This document shows, piece after piece, positions 35,039-45,207 of a DNA stretch of 64,000 bases. The DNA comes from Chryseobacterium sp. H1D6B (lineage in GTDB: Bacteria; Bacteroidota; Bacteroidia; Flavobacteriales; Weeksellaceae): assembly GCF_029892445.1 (NCBI RefSeq), contig NZ_JARXVJ010000001.1, positions 1,860,001 through 1,924,000 of the forward strand. The letters are read 5' to 3'. Each line of letters starts with the position of its first letter. Position 1 is the first letter of the stretch. The position numbers were made by a program, and so were the translations under genes. Under the pieces are notes generated by a model. That model was given only the letters and a program-made list of their open reading frames with translations, was not told the DNA's origin and ran no database searches.

Positions 35039-35767
35039 ATGGGACAGAAGACAAATCCAATTGGTAACAGATTAGGTATCATCAGAGGATGGGATTCAAA
35101 CTGGTTTGGTGGAAAAGATTATGGAGACAGAATCGCTGAAGACTACAAAATCAGAAGATACCTTGAAGCTAGATTATCTAAGGGAGGTATTTCAAAAATT
35201 TATATTGAAAGAACTCTAAAATTAGTTACAGTTACTATTACTACTGCTAGACCGGGACTTATCATCGGTAAAGGAGGTCAGGAAGTTGATAAATTAAAAG
35301 AAGAATTGAAGAAACTTACAGGTAAGGATATTCAAATCAATATTTTTGAAATCAAAAGACCTGAACTTGATGCAGTTTTAGTGGCTGATAGTATTGCTAA
35401 GCAAATTGAAAACAGAATTTCTTACAGAAGAGCTGTTAAAATGTCAATAGCAAGTACAATGAGAATGGGTGCAGAAGGTATCAAAGTTCAAATCTCTGGT
35501 AGATTGAACGGTGCTGAAATGGCAAGAAGCGAATCTTTCAAAGACGGAAGAATTCCTTTGTCTACTTTCAGAGCAGATATTGATTATCATATTGCTGAAG
35601 CTCACACTACTTATGGTAGACTTGGAGTAAAAGTTTGGATTATGAAAGGTGAAGTTTATGGTAAAAGAGAACTTTCTCCACTAGTAGGACAACAGAAAAA
35701 AGGACCTTCAGGAGGAAATAACAGAGGTGATAGAGATAACAGAAGACCTTCAAGAGATAAAAAATAA
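35039..35767 (+). CDS. rpsC: Small ribosomal subunit protein S3
   Basis: S3 forms part of the mRNA entry channel. It has the KH motif [18 protein letters not shown] and the C-terminal [20 protein letters not shown] Gly/Asn/Arg/Asp-rich tail of about 27 residues follows. The gap to rplP is 81 bases, long for this operon, and contains short repeats. Confidence 0.99.
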   Translation: MGQKTNPIGNRLGIIRGWDSNWFGGKDYGDRIAEDYKIRRYLEARLSKGGISKIYIERTLKLVTVTITTARPGLIIGKGGQEVDKLKEELKKLTGKDIQINIFEIKRPELDAVLVADSIAKQIENRISYRRAVKMSIASTMRMGAEGIKVQISGRLNGAEMARSESFKDGRIPLSTFRADIDYHIAEAHTTYGRLGVKVWIMKGEVYGKRELSPLVGQQKKGPSGGNNRGDRDNRRPSRDKK

Positions 35768-35773
35768 TTAATA

Positions 35774-35840
35774 AAATTTTAGAGGATAGTTTTAAATGAC
35801 CGTTACTTTTTTAAAATCTAAATTCTAAAATCTAAAATTT
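35774..35840 (+). repeat. Direct and inverted repeats in the rpsC-rplP gap
   Basis: AAATTTTAGA (35774-35783) is the inverse of TCTAAAATTT (35831-35840). AAAATCTA occurs twice, 14 bases apart (35813-35820 and 35827-35834). The sequence is AT-rich, so chance is a real option. Confidence 0.4.
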
Positions 35841-35848
35841 AAGAAATT

Positions 35849-36274
35849 ATGTTACAACCAAAAAGAACCAAATTCCGTAGAGTTCATAAAATGAAGATGA
35901 AGGGGATTGCCCAAAGAGGTAATCAACTTGCTTACGGAACTTTCGGAATCAAAGCTACAGAAGGTGCTTGGATCACTGCAAGACAGATTGAAGCAGCACG
36001 TATCGCGGCTACAAGATATATGAAAAGAGAAGGTCAACTATGGATCAAAATTTTCCCAGATAAGCCTATTACTAAAAAACCTGCCGAAGTAAGGATGGGT
36101 AAAGGTAAAGGTGCTGTGGAATATTGGGTAGCTGTAGTAAAACCAGGTAAAATTATGTTCGAAGTAGGGGGTGTCCCTTACGATGTAGCGAAAGAAGCAT
36201 TAAGACTTGCTGCACAGAAATTACCTGTAGTTACCAAATTTGTAGTTGCTAACGATTTTGTTAAACCTCTTTAA
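35849..36274 (+). CDS. rplP: Large ribosomal subunit protein L16
   Basis: L16 organises the A-site tRNA pocket of the 50S. The 141 residues start [19 protein letters not shown] and include [19 protein letters not shown] and [14 protein letters not shown]. It precedes rpmC by 12 bases. Confidence 0.99.
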   Translation: MLQPKRTKFRRVHKMKMKGIAQRGNQLAYGTFGIKATEGAWITARQIEAARIAATRYMKREGQLWIKIFPDKPITKKPAEVRMGKGKGAVEYWVAVVKPGKIMFEVGGVPYDVAKEALRLAAQKLPVVTKFVVANDFVKPL

Positions 36275-36286
36275 TCTTTGAATCAA

Positions 36287-36475
36287 ATGAAAAAAGCTGA
36301 TATTAAAAATTTAAGCGCGGGAGATATTCAAAACAAACTGGCTGAAGTTAAAGCTGAACTTACTAAACTTAAGTTGGCGCACAAAATAAGCCCGATTGAG
36401 AACCCGATTCAAATCAAAGATTTGAGAAAGACAATCGCAAGACTGAACACTGAGTTAACCACTAAACAACAATAA
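36287..36475 (+). CDS. rpmC: Large ribosomal subunit protein L29
   Basis: L29 sits by the tunnel exit near L23. The ATG at 36287 ([10 protein letters not shown]) gives 62 residues, the normal length; an in-frame TTG at 36278 is not needed. The C-terminal helix carries [14 protein letters not shown]. Confidence 0.98.
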   Translation: MKKADIKNLSAGDIQNKLAEVKAELTKLKLAHKISPIENPIQIKDLRKTIARLNTELTTKQQ

Positions 36476-36489
36476 GATTTTCATACGTT

Positions 36490-36744
36490 ATGGAAAGAAA
36501 CTTAAGAAAAGAAAGAATCGGAATAGTTTCCAGCAATAAAATGGAAAAGACCATTGTTGTAAGTGAGACTACTAGAGTGAAACACCCGATGTACGGTAAA
36601 TTCGTATTAAAAACGAAAAAATATACTGCACACGACGAAAACAACGAATGCACAGAAGGAGATACAGTTCTTATCCAAGAAACTAGACCTTTGAGCAAGA
36701 GTAAAAGATGGAGATTAGTAAGAATCATTGAAAAAGCTAAGTAA
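36490..36744 (+). CDS. rpsQ: Small ribosomal subunit protein S17
   Basis: S17 is an early 30S binder with an OB fold. The 84 residues start [20 protein letters not shown] and contain [12 protein letters not shown] and [17 protein letters not shown]. The stop overlaps the rplN start by one base (TAATG). Confidence 0.99.
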   Translation: MERNLRKERIGIVSSNKMEKTIVVSETTRVKHPMYGKFVLKTKKYTAHDENNECTEGDTVLIQETRPLSKSKRWRLVRIIEKAK

Positions 36745-37112
36745 TGTTACAAACAGAATCAAGATTAAAAGTTGCTGATAACACAGGTGCTAAAGAGGTA
36801 TTAGTTATCAGAGTTCTGGGAGGTACCAGAAGAAGATATGCTTCAGTTGGTGATAAAATCGTAGTTACTATTAAAGATTCTACACCATCAGGAAACGCAA
36901 AGAAAGGTCAAGTATCTAAAGCGGTAGTAGTAAGAACTAAAAAAGCAGTGAGAAGAAAAGATGGTTCATACATCAAATTCGAAGACAATGCTTGTGTTTT
37001 ACTAAACGCTGGTGGAGAAATGAGAGGAACTCGTGTTTTCGGACCCGTTGCTCGTGAGTTGAGAGACAAAGAATATATGAAGATCATTTCATTGGCTCCT
37101 GAAGTACTTTAA
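36744..37112 (+). CDS. rplN: Large ribosomal subunit protein L14
   Basis: L14 forms an intersubunit bridge. The 122 residues start [19 protein letters not shown] and contain the KAVVVRTKK motif and the [16 protein letters not shown] end. The start is coupled to the rpsQ stop. Confidence 0.99.
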   Translation: MLQTESRLKVADNTGAKEVLVIRVLGGTRRRYASVGDKIVVTIKDSTPSGNAKKGQVSKAVVVRTKKAVRRKDGSYIKFEDNACVLLNAGGEMRGTRVFGPVARELRDKEYMKIISLAPEVL

Positions 37113-37134
37113 TTTTTAAAATTTTTAAAAGAAA

Positions 37135-37461
37135 ATGTCAAAGTTAAAAATAAAAAGAGGAGATAACGTAATCATTACTACTGGTAAGAAAGATATCAAA
37201 GGTAAAACTGGTGAAGTTATTGAAGTGATTAAGAAAGAAGGGAAAGATCCTAGAGTAATCGTTGCAGGACTTAACATCATTAAGAAACACGTTAAGCCTT
37301 CAGCTTCAAATCCTCAAGGAGGAATTGTAGAAAGAGAAGCTTCTATTCATATCTCTAACATCGCTTTAGTTGGAAAAGACGGAAAAGCGGTAAAAGTAGG
37401 TTACAAAACTGAAGGAGATAAGAAAGTAAGAATCGATAAAAAAACGGGTGAAACCTTATAA
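37135..37461 (+). CDS. rplX: Large ribosomal subunit protein L24
   Basis: L24 is an assembly-initiating protein with a KOW motif, here KRGDNVIITTGKKDIKGKTG. The 108 residues include the loop KKHVKPSASNPQGGIVERE. It is between rplN and rplE, as usual. Confidence 0.99.
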   Translation: MSKLKIKRGDNVIITTGKKDIKGKTGEVIEVIKKEGKDPRVIVAGLNIIKKHVKPSASNPQGGIVEREASIHISNIALVGKDGKAVKVGYKTEGDKKVRIDKKTGETL

Positions 37462-37471
37462 TTGAAATAAG

Positions 37472-38023
37472 ATGGAATATATAGCAAGACCCAAAAAAAT
37501 ATATAAAGAAAAAATTGTTCCTGCAATGATGGAAGAATTTGGGTACAAGTCAGTAATGCAAGTACCTAAATTAGAAAAAATCATCTTATCTCAAGGTTTA
37601 GGTGACGCTACTGCAGACAAAAAGATTATTGATTATGCTGTGGAAGAATTATCCGCAATTACTGGTCAAAAGGCTGTAGGCACTATATCTAAAAAAGATG
37701 AAGCTGCTTTCAAACTTAGAAAAGGAATGCCGGTAGGTGCTAAAGTTACTTTAAGAGCTCATAAAATGTATGAATTCTTAGACAGACTTACTGCTTCTGC
37801 ATTGCCACGTATTAGAGATTTCTCTGGTATCAAAGCTGACGGTTTCGATGGTAGAGGTAATTATAACTTAGGTATTACCGAGCAAATTATCTTCCCTGAG
37901 ATCGTAATTGATAAAGTGAAAAAAATCCAAGGGATGGACATCACTTTCGTTACATCTGCTAAAACAGACAAGGAAGCTAAAGCATTATTAACTCACTTCG
38001 GTTTACCATTCAAAAAGAACTAA
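37472..38023 (+). CDS. rplE: Large ribosomal subunit protein L5
   Basis: L5 binds 5S rRNA. The 183 residues contain [36 protein letters not shown] and [16 protein letters not shown]. It is 3 bases before rpsN. Confidence 0.99.
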   Translation: MEYIARPKKIYKEKIVPAMMEEFGYKSVMQVPKLEKIILSQGLGDATADKKIIDYAVEELSAITGQKAVGTISKKDEAAFKLRKGMPVGAKVTLRAHKMYEFLDRLTASALPRIRDFSGIKADGFDGRGNYNLGITEQIIFPEIVIDKVKKIQGMDITFVTSAKTDKEAKALLTHFGLPFKKN

Positions 38024-38026
38024 GAA

Positions 38027-38296
38027 ATGGCTAAAGAATCAATGAAAGCGCGTGAGCGCAAAAGAGAAGCACTAGTTGCTAAATACGCTGACAAAAGAAA
38101 AGCTTTGAAAGAAGCAGGTGATTATGAAGGACTTCAGAAATTACCTAAAAATGCTTCTCCTGTAAGATTACACAACAGATGTAAATTAACAGGTAGACCA
38201 AGAGGGTACATGAGAACTTTCGGTCTTTCAAGAGTAACTTTTAGAGAAATGGCCAACAACGGTCTTATTCCTGGAGTTAAAAAAGCTAGTTGGTAA
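38027..38296 (+). CDS. rpsN: Small ribosomal subunit protein S14
   Basis: The 89-residue form has [22 protein letters not shown] but lacks the CxxC...CxxC zinc motif, so it is the zinc-free type. It is followed by a 145-base gap that contains a strong hairpin. Confidence 0.99.
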   Translation: MAKESMKARERKREALVAKYADKRKALKEAGDYEGLQKLPKNASPVRLHNRCKLTGRPRGYMRTFGLSRVTFREMANNGLIPGVKKASW

Positions 38297-38345
38297 CAAT
38301 TAATAATTAATCGGGACAATTAAGTTGTCTAGATACTAAAGAATA

Positions 38346-38384
38346 AAAATATCAGACCTAAGATTTTCTGAAGTCTGATATTTT
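38346..38384 (+). promoter_or_regulatory. Twelve-base hairpin between rpsN and rpsH
   Basis: AAAATATCAGAC (38346-38357) and GTCTGATATTTT (38373-38384) are perfect inverted repeats with a 15-base loop. They lie in the largest gap of the superoperon. It may be an attenuator, a processing site or a control element; the stem is AT-rich at its base and lacks a long T run. Confidence 0.65.
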
Positions 38385-38441
38385 AATCTTCAAGTCTTTT
38401 CAATACTGATTGTCTTTAACCAATAATTTTAAAATAGAAAA

Positions 38442-38840
38442 ATGGTAACAGATCCAATTTCAGATTTCCTAACAAGAGTAAGGAACGCACAAAGCGCAGG
38501 CCACAAAGTGGTGGAAATTCCTGCATCGAAAATCAAAAAGGAGATTACGAAAATCTTATTTGATCAAGGGTATATCTTAAACTTTAAGTTTGAAGAGAGC
38601 GCTGTTCAAGGGACGATCAAAATCGCTTTGAAGTATGACAAACAAACTAGCAAGCCTGCAATTAAATCTATCCAAAGAGCATCAAGACCAGGTCTAAGAC
38701 AGTACAAAGGTTCTGATAGCCTTCCAAGAGTTCTTAACGGTTTGGGTGTAGCTATTATCTCTACTTCTAAAGGAGTAATGACAGATAAAAAAGCTAGAGA
38801 AGAGAAAGTAGGCGGTGAAGTAATCTGCTATGTTTATTAA
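38442..38840 (+). CDS. rpsH: Small ribosomal subunit protein S8
   Basis: S8 binds the central domain of 16S rRNA and controls the spc operon in E. coli. The 132 residues start DPISDFLTRVRNAQSAGH and end with STSKGVMTDKKAREEKVGGE. It follows the 145-base gap with the hairpin, so that element is well placed for autogenous control. Confidence 0.99.
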   Translation: MVTDPISDFLTRVRNAQSAGHKVVEIPASKIKKEITKILFDQGYILNFKFEESAVQGTIKIALKYDKQTSKPAIKSIQRASRPGLRQYKGSDSLPRVLNGLGVAIISTSKGVMTDKKAREEKVGGEVICYVY

Positions 38841-38857
38841 TTTTTAATCAAAGGAAA

Positions 38858-39403
38858 ATGTCAAGAATTGGTAAAGCAATTATAACAGTTCCTTCAGGTG
38901 TTACAGTTACCGAAAATAACGGTATTGTAACGGTAAAAGGTCCAAAAGGAGAACTTTCTCAGGAGCTTACAGAAGGAATTACTTTAGAACAACAAGATGG
39001 CGTGCTTACATTCAGCAGACCGTCTGATTCTAAACAACACAGAGCGCTTCATGGTTTATACAGAGCGTTAATCAATAACATGATTTTGGGAACTGCTGAA
39101 GGTTTCACAAAAAAGTTAGAACTAGTAGGGGTAGGATACAGAGCTTCTCACTCAGGTCAAAAACTTGAGTTAGCTTTAGGATTCTCTCACGGTATTGTTT
39201 TAGAACTTCCAAAAGAAGTTGTAATAGATACATTGACTGAAAAAGGTAAAAATCCAATTATTACTTTAACGTCTTACGACAAGCAACTTCTTGGAATGGT
39301 AGCGGCGAAAATCCGTTCATTCAGAAAGCCTGAGCCGTACAAAGGAAAAGGTGTAAGATTCGTTGGGGAAATTGTTAGACGTAAAGCTGGTAAATCTGCT
39401 TAA
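38858..39403 (+). CDS. rplF: Large ribosomal subunit protein L6
   Basis: L6 lies near the sarcin-ricin loop. The 181 residues start [14 protein letters not shown] and contain [19 protein letters not shown] and the C-terminal [13 protein letters not shown] motif. Confidence 0.99.
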   Translation: MSRIGKAIITVPSGVTVTENNGIVTVKGPKGELSQELTEGITLEQQDGVLTFSRPSDSKQHRALHGLYRALINNMILGTAEGFTKKLELVGVGYRASHSGQKLELALGFSHGIVLELPKEVVIDTLTEKGKNPIITLTSYDKQLLGMVAAKIRSFRKPEPYKGKGVRFVGEIVRRKAGKSA

Positions 39404-39417
39404 TAAATTATAAGAAA

Positions 39418-39771
39418 ATGGCATTAAGTAAATTAGAAAAAAGAATAAGAATAAAAAGAAGAGTAAGAGGAAAAATCTCTGGATCTTCTGAATTGCCAAG
39501 ATTATCTGTATATAAGAGTAATAAGGAAATTTACGCTCAGTTAATCGATGATAAAGATGGTAAAACTTTAGTAGCTGCTTCTTCTAGAGAGAAAGGAGTT
39601 GATGCTAATGGTACTAAGACTGAAATTTCTGCTGCTGTAGGTAAAGCAATTGCTGCTAAAGCAATCGCTGCAGGAATTGCATCTGTTGTGTTTGATAGAA
39701 ACGGTTTCGTATACCATGGAAGAGTTAAGGCTCTTGCTGATGGTGCGAGAGAAGGAGGACTTAAATTCTAA
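39418..39771 (+). CDS. rplR: Large ribosomal subunit protein L18
   Basis: L18 binds 5S rRNA with L5. The 117 residues have a basic N-terminus ([15 protein letters not shown]), [20 protein letters not shown] and the end [20 protein letters not shown]. Confidence 0.99.
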   Translation: MALSKLEKRIRIKRRVRGKISGSSELPRLSVYKSNKEIYAQLIDDKDGKTLVAASSREKGVDANGTKTEISAAVGKAIAAKAIAAGIASVVFDRNGFVYHGRVKALADGAREGGLKF

Positions 39772-39789
39772 TCATTAAATTTCGGAAAT

Positions 39790-40311
39790 ATGTTAGGACT
39801 AGATAATATAGAAAGAGTAAAACCGGGAGGATTAGAATTAAAAGATCGTCTCGTAGCTGTTAACAGAGTAACAAAAGTAACTAAAGGAGGTAGAGCTTTC
39901 GGATTTTCTGCCATCGTAGTTGTTGGTAACGAAGAAGGAGTTATCGGTTACGGTTTAGGGAAATCTAAAGAGGTTGCTTCTGCAATTGCTAAAGCAGTTG
40001 AAGACGCTAAGAAAAACCTTGTAAAGGTTCCTGTAATGAATCATACAATCCCTCACCAGACTACTGCTAGATACGGAGGCGCAGATATCTTTTTAAGACC
40101 TGCTTCACACGGTACTGGACTTATCGCCGGTGGTGCGGTAAGAGCGGTATTGGAATCTGCTGGTATTCACGATATCCTTTCAAAATCTAAAGGATCTTCT
40201 AACCCTCACAATGTTGTGAAAGCTACTTTCAAAGCATTGTTAGACATCAGAAGACCTGAAGAAATTGCAAGAATGAGAGGAGTTTCTCTAAGTAAAGTGT
40301 TTAACGGTTAA
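39790..40311 (+). CDS. rpsE: Small ribosomal subunit protein S5
   Basis: S5 affects decoding accuracy and mRNA unwinding. The 173 residues include [34 protein letters not shown], and [19 protein letters not shown]. Confidence 0.99.
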   Translation: MLGLDNIERVKPGGLELKDRLVAVNRVTKVTKGGRAFGFSAIVVVGNEEGVIGYGLGKSKEVASAIAKAVEDAKKNLVKVPVMNHTIPHQTTARYGGADIFLRPASHGTGLIAGGAVRAVLESAGIHDILSKSKGSSNPHNVVKATFKALLDIRRPEEIARMRGVSLSKVFNG

Positions 40312-40321
40312 TATACAAACA

Positions 40322-40498
40322 ATGGCAACAATCAAAGTAAAGCAAGTAAGAAGCGCTATTGGAAGAACAAAAACCCAAAAGAGAACGCTTGAAGCATTAG
40401 GATTTAAGAAACTTCACCAAGTTGTAGAACACGAAGCTACGCCTTCTATTTTAGGGATGATAGCTGCAGTTAGTCATTTACTTGAAGTTCAAAAATAA
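40322..40498 (+). CDS. rpmD: Large ribosomal subunit protein L30
   Basis: This is a short gene of 58 codons with the L30 pattern: IKVKQVRSAIGRTKTQKRTL, then LEALGFKKLHQVVEHEATPS (two adjacent segments). It fills the normal place between rpsE and rplO, 10 bases after rpsE. Confidence 0.97.
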   Translation: MATIKVKQVRSAIGRTKTQKRTLEALGFKKLHQVVEHEATPSILGMIAAVSHLLEVQK

Positions 40499-40517
40499 TT
40501 TTAAAACAAAAATTAAA

Positions 40518-40967
40518 ATGAATTTAAACAACATAAAGCCTGCTGCAGGTGCTACTCATAATTCTAAAAGAATTGGTAGAGGGCAAGGTAGTGGAAAAGG
40601 AGGTACTGCTACTAAAGGACATAAAGGACAAAAAGCAAGAGCTGGTTATTCACAAAAAATCGGTTTTGAAGGAGGTCAGATGCCTTTACAAAGAAGATTA
40701 CCTAAATTCGGTTTCAAAAATGTAAACAGAAAAGAATTTAGAGCTATTAACTTAGATGATATTCAAATTTTAATTGAAAATAAATCTGTAACAGGAGATA
40801 TTACAAAAGAAGTTTTAGTATTACACGGTTTAGCTACTAAAAATGAATTAGTGAAAATTATGGGTAGAGGAGAGTTGAAATCTGCGGTTTCAATCTCTGC
40901 TGACAAGTTCACTAAATCTGCTGAAGAGCTTATTGCTAAAGCAGGTGGAAAAGCAATTACCTTATAA
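40518..40967 (+). CDS. rplO: Large ribosomal subunit protein L15
   Basis: L15 is a late-assembly protein with a long Gly/Lys-rich N-terminal arm (GRGQGSGKGGTATKGHKGQK). The ATG at 40518 (MNLNNIKPAAGA) gives 149 residues, the usual size; a TTG at 40482 in frame would overlap rpmD and is unlikely. It is 9 bases before secY. Confidence 0.98.
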   Translation: MNLNNIKPAAGATHNSKRIGRGQGSGKGGTATKGHKGQKARAGYSQKIGFEGGQMPLQRRLPKFGFKNVNRKEFRAINLDDIQILIENKSVTGDITKEVLVLHGLATKNELVKIMGRGELKSAVSISADKFTKSAEELIAKAGGKAITL

Positions 40968-40976
40968 TAGTAACTA

Positions 40977-42356
40977 ATGAAAGAATTTATACAAACCCTC
41001 AAAAATATTTGGAGCCTAAAAGAATTAAGGGATAAAATTCTCTTTACTTTAGGGATTATCCTTGTGTATAGATTCGCATCTTATATCTCTTTACCTGCAA
41101 TTAACCTTGCAGAAGTAGGAGATCTCTTAGAGCATTATAAAAGTCAAGGCGGTAACAAGCAAGGAGCAGGTCTCCTTGGCTTGCTTTCGTCGTTTACGGG
41201 AGGGGCTTTCAGCCATGCTTCTGTGATGGCATTAGGCATCATGCCTTATATTTCTGCTTCTATTATCGTTCAGTTGATGGGAATGGCTATTCCTTATCTT
41301 CAGAAGCTTCAAAAAGATGGAGAGTCAGGTAGAAATACATTGAATCAGATTACTAGATGGTTAACGATTGGGGTTTGTTTAGTACAGGCACCTTCGTATT
41401 TAACTTCTATTACTCAATTATTCTTACCTTATGCTCAATTCCAGTCTGCATATTATGTAGAGCCAAATTCTATTATGTTCTGGTTGCCAAGTATTGTAAT
41501 CTTGGTGGCAGGTTCTGTATTTGCAATGTGGTTAGGTGAAAAAATTACCGATAAAGGTATTGGAAATGGTATTTCTATCCTTATTATGGTAGGTATTTTA
41601 TCTAGACTTCCTGAAGCATTTGTACAAGAAATCGCAGTTCAAAACGGAAAAGGAGGAATGGGATCTATCATGATTCTTATTGAAGTGATCTTCTGGATGC
41701 TGGTTGTTCTTTTAGCAGTAGTATTATCTGTTGCTGTAAGGAAAATTCCAATTCAGTATGTAAGCAGAGCTCAAGCAAGAGGAGGTGTAAACAGAAATCT
41801 TATGCAGGGAGCAAGACAGTGGATTCCATTAAAAGTTAATGCAGCTGGAGTTATGCCGATCATTTTTGCGCAAGCACTAATGTTCGTACCAGGTTTATTA
41901 ACGAAATTTGATGAATCAAATACTTTTCTTGCAGGTTTCAAGAATGTTTTCAGCTGGCAGTATAATGTACTGTTCGCACTATTAATTATTATCTTTTCAT
42001 TTTTCTATACTGCAATTACAATTCCAGTAAACCAAATGGCTGATGATTTAAAGAGGAACGGAGGTTTAGTACCGAAAGTAAGACCCGGTAAAGAGACGGC
42101 TGATTATTTAGATGATATTTTATCAAAAATTACCTTGCCAGGTGCAATATTTTTATCTATCTTTGCAATCCTTCCGGCAATTGTGCATGGAAGCTTCGTT
42201 CAGACGGATGCGTTCGCCCTATTTTTTGGGGGAACATCATTATTGATTATGGTTGGAGTAATTTTAGATACTGTTCAACAGATCAATACGTATCTGCTGA
42301 ACCATCATTATGATGGCTTAATGCAGTCTAAATTATCAAGAACGACTGGATATTAA
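40977..42356 (+). CDS. secY: Preprotein translocase subunit SecY
   Basis: SecY forms the protein-conducting channel of the inner membrane. The 459 residues have ten hydrophobic helices. The first includes LFTLGIILVYRFASYISLP, helix 2 contains the plug region, and the cytoplasmic loop RRKIPIQYVSRAQ-type motif appears as VRKIPIQYVSRAQARGG. It sits in the usual place between rplO and infA. Confidence 0.98.
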   Translation: MKEFIQTLKNIWSLKELRDKILFTLGIILVYRFASYISLPAINLAEVGDLLEHYKSQGGNKQGAGLLGLLSSFTGGAFSHASVMALGIMPYISASIIVQLMGMAIPYLQKLQKDGESGRNTLNQITRWLTIGVCLVQAPSYLTSITQLFLPYAQFQSAYYVEPNSIMFWLPSIVILVAGSVFAMWLGEKITDKGIGNGISILIMVGILSRLPEAFVQEIAVQNGKGGMGSIMILIEVIFWMLVVLLAVVLSVAVRKIPIQYVSRAQARGGVNRNLMQGARQWIPLKVNAAGVMPIIFAQALMFVPGLLTKFDESNTFLAGFKNVFSWQYNVLFALLIIIFSFFYTAITIPVNQMADDLKRNGGLVPKVRPGKETADYLDDILSKITLPGAIFLSIFAILPAIVHGSFVQTDAFALFFGGTSLLIMVGVILDTVQQINTYLLNHHYDGLMQSKLSRTTGY

Positions 42357-42359
42357 TTT

Positions 42360-42575
42360 ATGGCAAAACAAAAACATATTGAACAAGACGGCGTTATTAC
42401 GGAAGCACTTTCGAACGCCCAGTTCCGTGTAGAGCTAGAAAATGGGCATATACTTATCGCTCATATTTCTGGTAAAATGAGAATGCATTATATTAAACTT
42501 TTACCTGGAGATAAGGTAAAACTAGAAATGTCTCCCTATGATTTGACAAAGGGGAGAATTACTTTTAGATATTAA
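42360..42575 (+). CDS. infA: Translation initiation factor IF-1
   Basis: IF-1 binds the A site during initiation. The 71-residue S1-type OB fold contains [20 protein letters not shown] and [18 protein letters not shown]. It starts 3 bases after secY; a hairpin follows before rpmJ. Confidence 0.99.
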   Translation: MAKQKHIEQDGVITEALSNAQFRVELENGHILIAHISGKMRMHYIKLLPGDKVKLEMSPYDLTKGRITFRY

Positions 42576-42581
42576 ACAACC

Positions 42582-42612
42582 GCCAAATGGAGTCTCTGGA
42601 TTTCCATTTGGC
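42582..42612 (+). promoter_or_regulatory. Hairpin between infA and rpmJ
   Basis: GCCAAATGGA (42582-42591) and TCCATTTGGC (42603-42612) are perfect inverted repeats with an 11-base loop; AACAA/TTGTT outside can extend the stem. No T run follows, so it is more likely an RNA stability or control element than a terminator. Confidence 0.65.
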
Positions 42613-42638
42613 TATTGTTAAAAAATAAATACTATCAA

Positions 42639-42755
42639 ATGAAAGTTAGAGCATCAATCAAAAAAAGAAGCGCTGATTGCAAGATTGTACGCAGAAAAGG
42701 TGTGCTTTTCGTAATCAACAAGAAGAACCCAAAATTTAAACAAAGACAAGGCTAA
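42639..42755 (+). CDS. rpmJ: Large ribosomal subunit protein L36
   Basis: A 38-codon gene: [20 protein letters not shown], then [18 protein letters not shown]. Only one Cys remains of the zinc-binding set of C+ L36 proteins, so this is the zinc-free form. It lies between infA and rpsM, as usual. Confidence 0.97.
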   Translation: MKVRASIKKRSADCKIVRRKGVLFVINKKNPKFKQRQG

Positions 42756-42764
42756 TATTAAATT

Positions 42765-43142
42765 ATGGCGAGAATTGCAGGTATTGATTTACCAAAAAAC
42801 AAAAGAGGCGTTATCGGTTTAACTTATATTTATGGGGTAGGTAGAAGTACATCTACTGAAATCCTTAAAAATGCCGGTATCAGCGAAGACAAGAAAGTCA
42901 ACGAATGGAATGACGATGAATTGGCTGCAATTAGAACTTATATCTCTGAAAACGTTAAAGTAGAAGGAGAATTGCGTTCTGAAGTGCAATTGAACATCAA
43001 GAGATTGATGGACATAGGATGCCAACGAGGAATACGTCACAGACTAGGACTACCTTTAAGAGGCCAGAGAACGAAAAACAACTCTAGAACCCGTAAAGGA
43101 AAGAGAAAAACTGTTGCTAACAAGAAAAAGGCAAGTAAATAA
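42765..43142 (+). CDS. rpsM: Small ribosomal subunit protein S13
   Basis: S13 contacts the 50S and the P-site tRNA. The 125 residues start [20 protein letters not shown] and include [20 protein letters not shown] with a Lys-rich tail. Confidence 0.99.
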   Translation: MARIAGIDLPKNKRGVIGLTYIYGVGRSTSTEILKNAGISEDKKVNEWNDDELAAIRTYISENVKVEGELRSEVQLNIKRLMDIGCQRGIRHRLGLPLRGQRTKNNSRTRKGKRKTVANKKKASK

Positions 43143-43154
43143 TCGTTAGGAATT

Positions 43155-43544
43155 ATGGCAAAACAAACTAAAGTAGTTAAAAAAAGAAAAGTAAAAGTTG
43201 AAGCTATTGGTGAAGCTCATATTCAAGCTTCTTTCAATAATATCATCATTTCTTTAACAAATAAAAGCGGAGAAGTTATCTCTTGGGCGTCTGCCGGTAA
43301 AATGGGTTTCAGAGGTTCTAAAAAGAATACTCCATTTGCTGCTCAAATGGCAGCTGAAAATTGCTCTAATGTAGCTCATGAAGCTGGTTTAAGAAGAGTA
43401 AAGGTGTTTGTGAAAGGTCCTGGTGCAGGTAGAGAATCTGCTATCAGAACGATCCACAATTCAGGTATTGAAGTTAGCGAAATCATTGATGTGACTCCTA
43501 TGCCGCACAATGGATGTAGACCACCAAAAAGAAGAAGAGTTTAA
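43155..43544 (+). CDS. rpsK: Small ribosomal subunit protein S11
   Basis: S11 lies on the 30S platform. The 129 residues contain [34 protein letters not shown] and end [18 protein letters not shown]. Confidence 0.99.
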   Translation: MAKQTKVVKKRKVKVEAIGEAHIQASFNNIIISLTNKSGEVISWASAGKMGFRGSKKNTPFAAQMAAENCSNVAHEAGLRRVKVFVKGPGAGRESAIRTIHNSGIEVSEIIDVTPMPHNGCRPPKRRRV

Positions 43545-43563
43545 TTTTTAGAATTTACCCATT

Positions 43564-44172
43564 ATGGCAAGATATATTGGACCTAAAACTAAGATTGCTA
43601 GAAAGTTTGGTGCTGCAATCTACGGAGATGATAAAAACTTCGAAAAGAGAAAAAACCAACCGCCAGGACAACATGGTCCTAACAAGAGAAGAGGTGCTAA
43701 AAAATCTGAATACGCAGTTCAGTTAGCTGAAAAACAAAAAGCTAAATATACTTACGGTATTTTAGAAAGACAGTTTGCGAACTTATTTGATAAAGCACAC
43801 AGAAGTAAAGGAGTAACAGGTGAAGTTCTATTACAACTTTGCGAATCAAGATTGGATAACGTAGTGTTCAGATTAGGTTTTGGTAAAACAAGATCTGGTG
43901 CAAGACAATTAGTTTCTCACAGACACATCACTGTGAATGGTGAGATCCTTAATATCCCTTCTTATTTGGTAAAAGCAGGTGATGTAATCGCTGTAAGAGA
44001 AAAATCTAAATCTCTTGAAGTAATTACTAATTCTTTAGCTGCTAAAGCCAATTATGAGTGGTTACAATTCAACGATGAGAAGAAAGAAGGTACTTTCGTT
44101 TCTGCTCCTGAGAGAATCCAAATTCCGGAGGACATCAAGGAACAGCTTATTGTCGAACTTTACTCTAAATAA
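43564..44172 (+). CDS. rpsD: Small ribosomal subunit protein S4
   Basis: S4 nucleates 30S assembly and in E. coli controls the alpha operon. The 202 residues start [15 protein letters not shown] and contain the S4 RNA-binding domain [20 protein letters not shown] and [13 protein letters not shown]. It lacks the N-terminal zinc cysteines. Confidence 0.99.
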   Translation: MARYIGPKTKIARKFGAAIYGDDKNFEKRKNQPPGQHGPNKRRGAKKSEYAVQLAEKQKAKYTYGILERQFANLFDKAHRSKGVTGEVLLQLCESRLDNVVFRLGFGKTRSGARQLVSHRHITVNGEILNIPSYLVKAGDVIAVREKSKSLEVITNSLAAKANYEWLQFNDEKKEGTFVSAPERIQIPEDIKEQLIVELYSK

Positions 44173-44205
44173 TTTTTTAATCAAATTTTTGCTCAACCCA
44201 ATAAT

Positions 44206-45201
44206 ATGGCAATTTTACAATTCATAAAACCCGATAAAGTAATTTTACTTAACTCTGATGAATTTAAAGGTCAATTCGAATTCAGACCATTAGAACCAGG
44301 TTTCGGGCTTACAATCGGTAATGCTTTGAGAAGAGTGTTGCTTTCTTCTCTGGAAGGATACGCTATTTCATCTATCAAAATAGAAGGTGTAGAGCACGAA
44401 TTTTCAACTATTCCAGGAGTAATCGAAGACGTTACCGAAATTATTCTTAATCTAAAACAGGTAAGACTAAAAGCTACAGCAGAAAACCAATCTAACGAAC
44501 AGGTAGTTGCTAAAGTTTCAGGTCAGACGATTATTACTGCTGGAGATTTAGGTAAGTCAATCAACGGTTTCGAGATCTTAAATCCAGAACTGATTATTTG
44601 TAACCTGAACAGTGATGTAACTTTCGAAATTACTTTCAATGTAGAAAAAGGTAGAGGGTATGTTCCTTCTGAACAAAACAAGTCAAACAATGCACCTGTA
44701 GGTACTATTGCTATTGACTCTATTTTTACGCCAATTAAGAAAGTACAGTATAGTATTGAAAATTATCGTGTAGAGCAAAAAACAGACTACGAAAAACTTG
44801 TATTAGATATTGAAACTGATGGTTCCATCAGTCCTCAAAATGCTTTAACAGAAGCTTCTAAGATATTAATTTATCACTTCATGTTGTTCTCTGATGAGAG
44901 AATCACTCTTGAAACTGAAGCTGTAAAAGCATCTATCCAATACGATGAAGAAACTCTTCATACAAGACAGCTTCTTAAGTCTAAATTAGCAGATATGGAT
45001 CTTTCAGTGAGAGCTCTTAACTGTCTAAAAGCGGCTGAAGTTGAAACGTTAGGAGAACTAGTTTCTTACAGTAAGTCTGATTTGATGAAATTCAGAAATT
45101 TTGGTAAAAAATCTTTGACAGAACTAGAAGAATTAGTGCATTCAAAAGGTCTTAACTTCGGTTTCGACGTTGCAAAATATAAGTTAGACGCTGATAAATA
45201 A
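44206..45201 (+). CDS. rpoA: RNA polymerase alpha subunit
   Basis: The N-terminal assembly domain has [20 protein letters not shown] and the C-terminal domain, which contacts UP elements and activators, has [20 protein letters not shown] and the [12 protein letters not shown] motif. At 331 residues it is full length. The operon ends with rplQ. Confidence 0.99.
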   Translation: MAILQFIKPDKVILLNSDEFKGQFEFRPLEPGFGLTIGNALRRVLLSSLEGYAISSIKIEGVEHEFSTIPGVIEDVTEIILNLKQVRLKATAENQSNEQVVAKVSGQTIITAGDLGKSINGFEILNPELIICNLNSDVTFEITFNVEKGRGYVPSEQNKSNNAPVGTIAIDSIFTPIKKVQYSIENYRVEQKTDYEKLVLDIETDGSISPQNALTEASKILIYHFMLFSDERITLETEAVKASIQYDEETLHTRQLLKSKLADMDLSVRALNCLKAAEVETLGELVSYSKSDLMKFRNFGKKSLTELEELVHSKGLNFGFDVAKYKLDADK

Positions 45202-45207
45202 TAAATA

